A stretch of DNA of 64,000 nucleotides from Solicoccozyma terricola (lineage: Eukaryota; Basidiomycota; Tremellomycetes; Filobasidiales; Piskurozymaceae): contig BCLD01000003.1 in assembly GCA_001600875.1 (NCBI GenBank), positions 443,785 to 507,784 on the forward strand. The letters are read 5' to 3'. Positions 23,191-32,419 of the stretch are shown one piece after another (the stretch's first letter is position 1; each line of letters begins with the position of its first letter). The translations under genes were made by a program, and so were the position numbers. The notes below the pieces were generated by a model, which saw nothing but the letters and a program-made list of their open reading frames with translations, had not been told where the DNA came from and ran no database searches.

Positions 23191-23791
23191 TGTAACGATA
23201 CGACAATAGCGACACGTCACGACTGGTTAGTCACCACCAAAACCATCCTAGCATTCCATTCGTCGCCAGGAAAATGATCTCATCTTTCTGGCAACATTTG
23301 CAGCAATGAAACACAACCTTAGCATTCCATTGTCGCCAGAACGACGACCTCGTCTTTCCGACAACAGTCGCAGTACCAACATCTCGCCTTATTCTCTTCT
23401 CACGCCAAACGTTCCCTTGGTGGCACACCAACATCTCTTTCCACCTCTATCACTCAATTCATGTATAAATAAGGAGAGTAGGCTCATCTGTTAGCTCTCT
23501 TACTTCCCTTTTACTCACCCTGTAATAGACTCAGTTCTAAGGAGTATACCATATCACCTGAATCATCAATCGAACATACTATCGACAAGCGACTTCACTC
23601 GGACTAGCTATCCTCATCTCATCACACTTCACCACACACATCCACACGTACATGCGAAGAGAGGCATCTAGGCAAGGTCTGAATTACAACAAGCACAGAT
23701 CCCGAAAGAAGTCATCGCAGTCATCTTGATCGTTAAGCGTTAACGGAGCAATCCTAAAGCGTTAACCAATCGACAAGACCAGCACCTGACA
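23191..23791 (+). mobile_element. LTR-like block B (plus orientation)
   Basis: Starts TGTAACGATACGACAATAG and ends CAGCACCTGACA. A TATA box (ATGTATAAATAAGG) lies at about 23461-23474, followed by TCACCCTGTAATAGACTC as in block A. Two internal copies of an AGCATTCCATTCGTCGCCAG-like word occur at 23250-23275 and 23312-23340. There is no coding region. Confidence 0.4.
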
Positions 23792-24228
23792 GTCCTAATG
23801 TTGTAACAATCTATCCTATGACTGCGCTGATTGTATTGTTTATAGCTACGGCTGAAGCACTTTGACGAGTGTTTCACTCCATGGAGAAACTCGAATCAGT
23901 ATTGTCGAATTGATCTTCCAGTCATTGTGTCTCACTCTCCGCTGTAGCATTGGCGCAGCAGGGATGTATATGGACATGAAGCTCAGAGATCTCTGGAAGG
24001 GAGATCCCAATACCTCACAGAACCTGGATCAGTGCCGAGATGTTTGGAATCGGATTGTCACGGGAATTCCTCTGAACCCGCTACGATCTCCCATCACCGT
24101 CGTTCTAGGATATCTGATAGGGGCGCCACGTCATTCAACATGAACTCGCGCACCGTTATCAACGTCATTCGTGTGACCCGAACTAGGCTCGTACACCTAC
24201 CACCATTGTTCAAGGAACAATGGACATA

Positions 24229-24966
24229 TGTCAGGTCTACGGCCCGACAGCGGCTAAACCGACTCACGCCATCTCAGACGTGGTCGCCATCAGACGGATC
24301 CGTCCGAATCCGTCCGGATTCGTCCAAGACACACTCTCGCCGCTCGTACACCCACAAGTCGGCTCGAATCTATGTTCTGAAGTCGTGATACGACCCTACC
24401 GTAGCTTGGCAGCCCGGATCGGTCGTACACGAGCGCCAGTGTCTCCAATAGAGCGCCAGTATCTCCAATAGAGCGCCAGTATCTCCAATAGGACGCCCGT
24501 ATCTCCAACATGAACGCCCATATCTCCAATACAACGCTCGTATCTCCAATACGGCCTCTATGGAACAATAGAGCGTCAGAACAGTACGGTCCGGACGGTA
24601 TGGCAATTAGCCAGGTTCCCTTGGCAATTAGCCAGGTTCCCCCGTCTGTCCTACGTACTTAAGGTAGCCTTTTGTATGTACTCTAGTTATTGCTCTCTTT
24701 CCTCGAGCAATATTATCAATTGTATGCAACACCCTTACGACCGTTGCATTATATGACCGACCATTGCCTAGAGGCACTCGAACGTAGACGCACTTAGTGA
24801 AGCACGCTCCGCTTACACACACACGAACACACGAAGATGACACCGTGTGGATCCGCCCACTTCCGTCCGAATCCGTCCAGAACCCAACGAACGCTGACCG
24901 ATACCGAATAGAGAGTCAAGTGACTCGTCTATCCTCGGGTGTGACGATCGTCGTTAGATCGTTACA
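24229..24966 (-). mobile_element. LTR-like block C (minus orientation) with internal minisatellite
   Basis: On the minus strand it starts TGTAACGATCTAACGACG at 24966 and ends AGACCTGACA at 24229. The first nine bases equal those of block B and the last eight resemble the ends of A and B. It includes a duplicated GGCAATTAGCCAGGTTCCC at about 24602-24640 and six 20-bp tandem units at 24431-24550. No protein-coding frame is supported. Confidence 0.4.
24431..24550 (+). repeat. Minisatellite, six 20-bp units
   Basis: Six consecutive 20-mers of the form GAGCGCCAGTATCTCCAATA. Units 2 and 3 are identical and units 4-6 diverge mainly in the first ten bases, while TATCTCCAA stays fixed. There are no spacers, so this is a head-to-tail array and not a CRISPR. 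Confidence 0.9.
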
Positions 24967-25048
24967 CGGATCCAGGTGGACTTGACAGGTGTGACCATCC
25001 TCGCTGGCATGAGAGCAGATGCTGACATGAGTTTGCAACCTCACGAAA

Positions 25049-26683
25049 ATGGGAATGATGGCTGACAATGCAATGTGTGCCTCGCCGACGACGCAGTTCA
25101 GAGATACACATCGTACCATACAGGCCAGAAAGATGCTCGAGCTCAGTGGAACCAGTTATCCTGAATGGTTCCTCCACGTCACCGCTCTTCAGCAGCATGA
25201 AGGTGTGGACGCACATTGATGTACCATCCGGCTCAGATGAAGAATACTGCAGAATGGTGAGGGTTACACGTTCACACCTTTCTAACCATCTCACATAACT
25301 AATACCGTATAATGACAGGGAATGGAAACGATACGTCTCGTTAGCCACCGAGATTCCTCATGGTGACAGCATGCTTGGAGACGATGGCTGTCTGCATTTT
25401 GCATCATTCCCTTGCCTAGAATTCATCTTCACATGTCCTGACTTCAATGCCAATCTTGCAAACATGATTTGGAGGACGATGTGCTTGATACATGGAGACG
25501 AATGAAAGGATCGCAGCAAGCATTGATCAATGACAATCCCACATCGTTCGCTAGACGATGAACACGAGATCTCGTACGAGGCTGAGGGATGAGATTTCTG
25601 GACGAGGACAAAGAGGATGAATACGAAGACCAAGAGGTCTCGCAACAGATTGAGGTTACGTTTGAAGATGAGGCGGATGAGGATGTGTTTGGAGGTGCTA
25701 GTTGTCAGGTATGTCCCTTTTTGAAGCAGCCTCATCTCCTAACGATCGCTGATTCCGTCTACCCCCCCCCCCCCCCCCCCCCCCCCCNNNNNNNNNNNNN
25801 NNNNNNNNNNNNNNNNNNNNNNNNNNNNNNNNNNNNNNNNNNNNNNNNNNNNNNNNNNNNNNNNNNNNNNNNNNNNNNNNNNNNNNNNNNNNNNNNNNNN
25901 NNNNNNNNNNNNNNNNNNNNNNNNNNNNNNNNNNNNNNNNNNNNNNNNNNNNCCCCCCAATCGTCTAATCAGATCATCGCTTCCGAGAATCCCGTAACCT
26001 ATGGCTCTCGCAGTCGCTCTCGACCATCAAAGAACTCGGACAGCAGCACCCCTTGTCCAGCCAACACCCCACATCCAGCCAAGTGCAAGTGGCCGGTTGA
26101 CAATGGCACCAGCTCCAGCGGGAAGAAGAAGAAACCAGCTCTTTACCCTCCTCCTCCTCCACCAGCCAAATCCAAGGGTCAACTCCGAGCCAGCAAGCGC
26201 AAACAACAAGCAGCGAGTGATAATGATGATGATGGTGCTGAAGATGATGACAACGATGACGGGGATGTCGTTGTCGATGGTACGATGGTGCCTTACCGAC
26301 CAGAGATCCCTGATGATGTCGTAAGTAAATGTCGAGTTTTTTGAGCGAGCAGTCAATGTGACATCACTGTTTGATATCCATGACACTATCGGCAGCATCC
26401 CATGCACTGTTTCGATAATACCTCCACCTATCAGCAGGAAGAATTGGAAGTGTGGCGATGTGCGATCATCCTGGAGAAAAGCCTTCATGCAGTCGAGAAG
26501 GATGAAACTGCCACACCATCCGGAACATGCAAGCCTATCATAAATGAGGCCTCCATGGGCTTTCTGGGGGTTCCATGGCCTTTCGAGACTTCTAGGATTG
26601 ATGAGGTAAGCTGGACCCACCAGAACGAGGTGCATGAATCTAGCCGTATAATGTTGGCAGATGGAATGTCGAGCACACTGTGA
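25049..26683 (+). CDS. Unrecognised multi-exon acidic protein, interrupted by an assembly gap
   Basis: A chain of plus-strand frames joined by GT-AG introns reads MGMMADNAMCASPTTQ, SGTSYPEWFLHVTALQQHE, WKRYVSLATEIPHGDSMLG, LEFIFTCPDFNANLANMIW (25.0-25.5 kb). An acidic segment MRFLDEDKEDEYEDQEVSQQ follows (25589 on), then 165 N, then a Ser/Pro/Lys-rich part with GKKKKPALYPPPPPPAK, a DNDDDGAEDDDNDDGD block and MVPYRPEIPDDV. A last exon holds QQEELEVWRCAIILEKSLHA. The composition suggests a nuclear, disordered protein. No family is recognised. It borders the TE island and may itself be TE-derived. Exon connections are uncertain. Confidence 0.3.
25788..25952. other. Assembly gap (165 N) flanked by poly-C
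   Basis: The N run is preceded by 26 C (25762-25787) and followed by 6 C, so the missing sequence is probably a long C homopolymer plus whatever it hides. Confidence 0.95.
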
Positions 26684-26741
26684 GATCAACAAGCAGCAAC
26701 ATGACTATTCCCGCTCAAGGATACACAGAAGGCGGCAGCTA

Positions 26742-27973
26742 TCAATAATCATACTCGTCGGTTGCTAGCTGTCTTCTTGTTTGGCTCATCGGTTCACCTT
26801 GGATATCGGACAATGGCGGTGCAATTCGCTCTTCTTCGTCGTCGAAATATGCATCTTCGCGATCTTGGGTAGTTAGGCGATTAGGAGTGAGTGAGGCTGA
26901 ATCGGCGAAATCGATGGGGGTGTAGGAAATCGTCTGCAGTCAGGTGGTTTGGAAGAATGTCCAAGGGTTGGGGTGAAGCATCAGCAGAAGGGCAATATAC
27001 TGTCGTCGTCAGAATGGGAACTGCGGCTATGACCAAACATCTCCCTACTCACGTCCAACCCATCAACAAACAATTCCAGTAATCGCCGTTCAAATAGATC
27101 GATAACCTCCTCAATGTCGACATTTGGGGTATTGCTCATATTATTCATCTGTCTCTCGGCATTCATCCCAATCTCCGTACTACGAACTCCCGCCACCTCG
27201 TCATCATCGCTGTCGCTGTCAAATTCTTCCTTGTTTGCCTCTTCTTCACGATCGAACGCCCTCTCCCGCCGTCTAGCAGCAACGTCATCAAGAGCTTCCC
27301 TTTCTTCTTCGAGCGAACGAAGAAACGCTCCGAAACGCTTTCGATCCATCGATGTGTTCATCCCCGACTTTGCGCTAGCGCCTGCTGCGCTCGCTGACAG
27401 AACGTGCGAGGGGTGAGGTGTAGTTTCCGCTAAGGGGAGAAAGGAATGCATAGCGAATGACGAATCGTCTGCATCAGAAGACGATGAGCTTGAGGAGGTT
27501 CGATGACGCGGCGGGTGGGTTCTTGATAATCGATCAATCTCGGCGGGGTCTACGGGTCCACCGAGACGTTCCCACAATGCTGGCCAACGTTTCCTACCCG
27601 CATTCCATTCCATTTCGGCTGGCTTGTCAGCGGGAGTAAGAGACAACTCCATGTTGCTGCCCACTGCAACCTCGCCTTCAGAGGATGTAGTGCCCACTCG
27701 GCGCGGCGCCATGCCCATCACTGACCTAGAGTTGACTCCACCGGCCCACACCAGCCTTCTGGCCTTGATGTCTGGGATACTGCTTCGCTCTCGTGCGGTT
27801 GTGACGGGTTCGCTAAAATGCTGGAGGATTGTTGCGGGCATTGCTGCAAAGTGTTCGCGCAGGAAGTCCAAAGGGGAAGTAGGAAGGGCATCCGCGGCCG
27901 GCAGAGACAAATAAGAGAGGATCCGGGAGACGGTGTCGGGCGGCATGGTGGTAGGAGGGGGAGCATTTGCCAT
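26742..27973 (-). CDS. CCDC97-like protein (tentative)
   Basis: One main exon (26981-27973) plus a short 3' exon ending ATDEYDY. Near residue 20-60 there is FLREHFAAMPATILQHFSEP and IKARRLVWAGG. Around residue 120 comes GRKRWPALWERLGGPVDPAE, which resembles the NRRY...L..GEYFS region of CCDC97 proteins. A Ser-rich linker, an acidic/basic coiled coil (RKRFGAFLRSLEEEREALDD) and EEVIDLFERRLLELFVDGLD follow, then an acidic tail with DAYFDDEEER. The order (RxxL basic patch, FxxxMQxRFLxGxD-like motif, acidic tail) fits the CCDC97 C-terminal domain, a U2 snRNP-associated factor in animals, but similarity is weak by eye. The start at 27973 is the first ATG. Family call is inference. Confidence 0.6.
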
Positions 27974-28688
27974 GGTCACTGGATGTGCTGATGCGTGATG
28001 CTCCTTGACCCGAAGATGGATGCGGAGAGCGAGTTCAATGATGATGATTACGTAATCACTGTTTGAACCTGAAACCGGTTGCAGTAGTACTATTACTGCT
28101 CCAGTAGCTACAGCTATTCATCGTGCAGGGCTAGAGACTGGCGCCCGTTATCCGGGTCGACGTGGTCGAATGATGGAAAAGGGGGCTGGTGGGAGTACGT
28201 GTTGCATCTTTTACAGAGTTGGTGCAGGTGTGTTGTAAAGCTGGTAAGGTTCTCGCTTGGTAGAGTGGGTGGGTCAGTGTGCATCCTCTGTAGCGTCATA
28301 ACCAAAGCCAATACGTATCCTTACAGTTGGACAACAAACGCTGTGTTGGTGAAACATGTGTCAAAATGTGTCTTCAAGGAGTGACTCCACAATGTTCAGA
28401 AAAAGGAGGTCTGTGAATGCATGAGGTGAAACACCTTGCAGCATGCTTGAAACAGGGAATGGGTCTCTTGTCCCTGTTTGCAGGGTCTCTCACAGGGGGT
28501 GTGTGTGCAAACTTGTATTCAAATCTTGATTTCGATTCAAGCAGCAAACAACAAATTTTGCCTATAAAAAGACCCCATTGCATCACTGTTTAAGCTCTCC
28601 TATTCAGTCAACTCATAGCTGCACTCATAGCCACCACATCACACTCATTCAAACACTCTTCAGTGCCTTTTGACTAGTACAACAAGCA
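27974..28688. promoter_or_regulatory. Divergent promoter region, CCDC97-like gene and secreted protein
   Basis: GATTACGTAATC, a 12-bp perfect palindrome with a TTACGTAA bZIP-type core, lies at 28046-28057 close to the minus-strand gene. On the plus side two perfect hairpins occur (AGGTG/CACCT at 28424-28436; AAACAGGGA/TCCCTGTTT at 28450-28479), then a TATA box TATAAAAA at 28563-28570, about 120 bp before the secreted-protein ATG, and a CA/CT-rich leader. Confidence 0.6.
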
Positions 28689-30086
28689 ATGAAGCTCTCC
28701 TCCTCTACACTTGGCTTGATGGTCTACTTGTTGGCTGTGGCTGACAGTGCCTTGTCATTGCCAGGGATTCATCTGCGAAATGAAGGGGTCAATACAGACA
28801 CAGCCACAGGCACAGCCACAGCCACAGACACAGACACAGCCACAACCACATCCACGGCCACAACCACATCCACGGCCACAGCCACAGCCAGTGTTACACC
28901 TTCGATCATCACAAGTTCCAGTGCCGTCCCTCCTGTCTCCAGTGTTACACCTCCAGCAAGTGTAGACCTATCGAAAGTCCTGTGGCAAAATATGCCATCC
29001 ATTGAAGATTTGTCCCACGGTAAGTTTGGCACATTTAGTTAATAGCAAGCATTATTTTTGTTGCTTCAGCTTACCTACTTAACCGCTTGTACAATAGTGA
29101 ATGATACTGCTTTTGCAGCCATTGCATGTGCCATCATCCATGTGCAGCCCGGGTGAGTGCTTGGTGTTGTGTAGGACAAGAAGATCATCCATAACCCTCA
29201 CCACTTTTGAGTTCAGACACATTCCGGAACGTCTATTTGGTGCAGTTAATGGAACACACTACAGAACACCAGAGCAAACCTACACTGGACCGGGTGAAGA
29301 GAACTTCTGGGATGGAAAGACACTATACGAACATGCCCCTATAATAAAAGAAGAAGAAAAAGAAAATATTATTGTTACTGGAATGTGGGCTCCAGACACG
29401 GAGAACAACGCATTCAATCGGTTCAAGTGGACTATGCAGCACGTTAATCGTTGGAAAGAATTCTTTTCTCCCGAAAATTCCACCTCCATTTGGACATCGT
29501 AAGTTGCTTTGGGGCTGATAATTGAAGAGACTGATCCTGATACCCCACATTTGTTCCTAGGGTGCTCCAGGACGCATTTCAGCAGCCCATGGTCTTCCTC
29601 CCTGACCCTTATGCTGCAGCAAACTCCGAAGATGGAAAAAAAAAGCACCAGTACCGTCGGAATTGGATGACAGCTTTGACTGGTTGGGGTATCCACATAA
29701 CACAATATGAGAACTCTGAAGTTGGAAACTACTACCTTTTTGTGAAACTGAGCCAGTGTCACAAAGTACCCTGTACAATTGTCACCAATAGCGGAGGTCA
29801 AGGACTACAACCGCTACCTAGAGGCAAAGATCTTGCTGTATTTGGTGCAAAGGGATTGCTATGTGATAAGACCATGGAAGAGGTCATATTCGAGGTCTAT
29901 GATCCAAAAGATAGGATGTACTACTACCCCAATGGATGGACAATCTTGCAGCAGCTTGATTTTGTGGTCTCACCATCTAATGGTGAACTTCCCCTTGTTG
30001 GGGAGGGTACGGACACTGGAATCTACCCAGCCACTAATGATACGGTGACGGAAATTGACAAGAAATTGAGACCGAAAGCGGGATAG
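28689..30086 (+). CDS. Secreted protein of unknown function with Thr/Ala-Thr repeat linker
   Basis: The signal peptide MKLSSSTLGLMVYLLAVADS ends at about ALSLPG. Residues 30-95 are a low-complexity linker of T-A, T-D and T-S dipeptides coded by an imperfect ACAGCC/ACCACA hexanucleotide array at 28797-28892, a likely O-mannosylation region. After introns at about 29020-29097 and 29152-29217 a globular domain follows, with GTHYRTPEQTYTGPGEENFW, NIIVTGMWAPDTENNAFNRF, RRNWMTALTGWGIHITQYEN, VKLSQCHKVPCTIVTNSGGQ, GAKGLLCDKTMEEVIFEVYD and YYYPNGWTILQQLDFVVSPS. Only a few cysteines are seen. I do not recognise the family; NPP1, hydrophobin and thaumatin motifs are absent. The strong TATA promoter suggests regulated, possibly high expression. 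Confidence 0.75.
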
Positions 30087-30447
30087 GGAATGGGTGGAGC
30101 AATGATGGAATGGTGGAATAGATGGACAATAATGGCTCTTGTGATTTTCTTATTTGTAGATAGTAGTTTTCCCCTGTACGTAGCTAGTTGAGGAAAAGAA
30201 TGATGGAATACTGTGACGTGGCAATGATTAAACGTCATGGACTGGGGGCCTTGTTCCGTCCGCTTACGTCGAGACCTCACCATGACACGTCATTTCTTCC
30301 CAAAAATAAACAAACAAACCAAATAATGATAACCGGGCCGCCGCCGCCGGAATGGTTAAAAAGATTGACAGCCATATATAAGGAATAGTAGAGTCGGGCA
30401 ACTCACAACGTCCATCCTCCCATATCCCTCCCATCATCTAATCCATC
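30087..30447 (+). promoter_or_regulatory. Promoter of the DapA-family aldolase
   Basis: Carries TGACGTGGCA at 30214-30223, ACGTCA at 30232-30237, TGACACGTCA at 30283-30292 and a TATATAA box at 30375-30381, 73 bp before the AT of the split start codon. The first two motif types recur upstream of the reductase at 36464. Confidence 0.6.
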
Positions 30448-31101
30448 ATGTGAGTGTCTTCCCTTTCCACCACCACACACCACCACCACAACCACGCTCT
30501 GACTCCTCCCATTTCCCTCCAGGACCACCGCCAGCACCACCTCTCGACCTCTCGCTCCAGGAGTCTGGGCTCCTATCCCAACCTTCTTCAAGGATGACGA
30601 GTCTCTCGGTATGTTCAACTCGAGTGCCAGTCCTCTTTCCATCACCTTTTGACCCGTTCTCTCTCTCACCCCTCTTTCCCTCCCCCTCCCCCTCCGCCCA
30701 GACATCCCAACCTTCACCAACCACCTCGTCTCCTGCGCAAAGGGCGGAATGTACCCTGTCGTATCTGGGTCCATGGGTGAAGCACACCACCTCACGTCCG
30801 AGGAAAGGATCACCTTGATCGAGAGCGCGAGGAAAGCGCTCGACGCAGAGGGTCTCGAGAGTGTTCCCATCATTGCTGGAACGTGAGTCTGCCACGGCCT
30901 CCACCATCACACCACCTCATCGAAACACTGCCTGACGATACCCTTGTTCTCTTGCTTCTCCCGTGCCCTCCCTTTCGCTTGCTTTTGATCTCGGGACTGC
31001 TTCTCCGATTCGAATATACCTGCCTTTGCCCGCCCAAACAACACATCTCTCTCCCGTTATCAATGCATCCCTTCCCATCTCTCCCGCATACCCCACCCCC
31101 G

Positions 31102-31162
<61 letters not shown>

Positions 31163-32280
31163 CAGCGGTCTCGGTTCAACCCGTGGCTCGATCCAGCTAT
31201 GCCACGAAGCTGCCCGGGCCGGTGCCGATTTCGCCATCGTCATTCCATCCGGATACTACGCTGGCGCACTCCCCAAGGCTGCGTTGAAGAAGTTCTTCTT
31301 GGACGTCGCAAAGGAGTCTCCTTTACCTGTCATGATCTACAACTGTGCGTTCAGTGTTCAGATGTCGTCGCACACGTCGTCGTATGCTGCTGGGGAAAGA
31401 GAAAATTGACGGATGTGGCGTTTCCCACCGGTTGATACAGTCCCGGGAGCTGCTGGAGGTATCGATATGGACTCGGATTTGATCATTGAGATCGCAAAGG
31501 AGGGTCCCAACATCTGCGGTGTCAAATTGACGTAAGTACTCCGAGCATATTTCAGTCCGAACTTGCCTGTGGTACCTGTTGTGTGCTGACGAACTCACTT
31601 CCAAATATCCGATGGGAATAGCTGTGGTGCCGTCGGAAAGCTTACCAGGATCTCAGCGGCAACAACCTCCCCTGCCTTCATCAAGCAGTACCCACGAAAG
31701 AACGCCAACGCTCCGTGAGTCTCAACAATACCATTCCGTCATTTACGTAACAAAACGACCGACAACTCCGTCTTCCACCCCGTTAAACAGCTTCCTCACT
31801 CTCGGTGGCTTCGGTGATTTTTTGTTACCAGCCGTTCTCGGTGGCAAAGGTCATGGCGCTATCATGGGTTTGGGCAACATCTACCCCGTGAGTCGTGCTG
31901 CCGATCCCATCAAGGCCACTGGCCGAGGACTGACATCTCCCCCTCCTCCCTCCTTTCTCCAGCGCTCCCTCGCCCGCCTTTTCGAGCTCTCGTCCCAACT
32001 AAGAGACAGCGCCGCAACAGACCCCGCCCTCCTAGAGGAGGCTCTGACCCTCCAAGGTCTTGCTTCCGACGCCGACTGGGCATTCTGCCTAGCTGGTATC
32101 GCCGGAACCAAGTACTACCTCCAACATACGAAGGGTTACGGGGGCGTCGCCCGCCTCCCAATCTTGCCCTTTGACGAGACCAAGGGCAAGGACCTTCTTG
32201 CAAACGCCGCCGTCAACGCGTTCATGGACGTCGAGCGCAAGTTGGAGAAGCAGTCGGTGAACGGTGTCAACGGATACTGA
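30448..32280 (+). CDS. DapA-family class I aldolase (L-threo-3-deoxy-hexulosonate aldolase-like)
   Basis: A pyruvate-type Schiff-base aldolase. In fungi this cytosolic clade includes the L-threo-3-deoxy-hexulosonate aldolase of galacturonate breakdown and 4-hydroxy-2-oxoglutarate aldolases; which one cannot be decided here. Motifs in order: GVWAPIPTFF (residue about 14), SGSMGEAHHLTSEER (pyruvate-carboxylate loop), VPIIAGTGLGSTRG, VIPSGYYAG, VMIYNFPGAAGGIDMDSD (catalytic Tyr), ICGVKLTCGAVGKLTRI (Schiff-base Lys), FLTLGGFGDFLLPAVLGGKG, then a helical C-terminus to VNGVNGY. The start codon is split: AT at 30448-30449, intron 30450-30522, G at 30523, giving MTTASTTSRPLAPG. The 283-nt third intron ends in 59 C and then AACAG. 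Seven or so introns in total. Confidence 0.92.
31102..31160 (+). repeat. 59-nt C homopolymer in an aldolase intron
   Basis: An uninterrupted C run that forms the pyrimidine tract before the 3' splice site AACAG at 31161-31165. It is by far the longest resolved homopolymer of its kind in the window. Confidence 0.95.
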
Positions 32281-32419
32281 GCGGTGTCGGTTCCGTGGAC
32301 ATGGTAATTTCTGTTGGATAGGACCGGGATGGCACATGCGCGATACAATGTCTTGCCTGTGCTTTGTACTACACGTATGAAGAGAAAAAATGCTGTTTTG
32401 CCGCGACCACAATTGCCCT

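Noticed and set aside
24431..24550. CRISPR-like array of 20-mers
   Set aside because: Units are head to tail without spacers and the organism is eukaryotic; it is a minisatellite.
18799..24966. Autonomous retrotransposon in the island
   Set aside because: No frame with reverse transcriptase (YxDD), RNase H or integrase motifs was found on either strand.
28689..30086. Necrosis-inducing (NPP1-like) or other named effector family
   Set aside because: The diagnostic GHRHDWE-type heptapeptide and the cysteine pattern are absent; left as unknown secreted protein.
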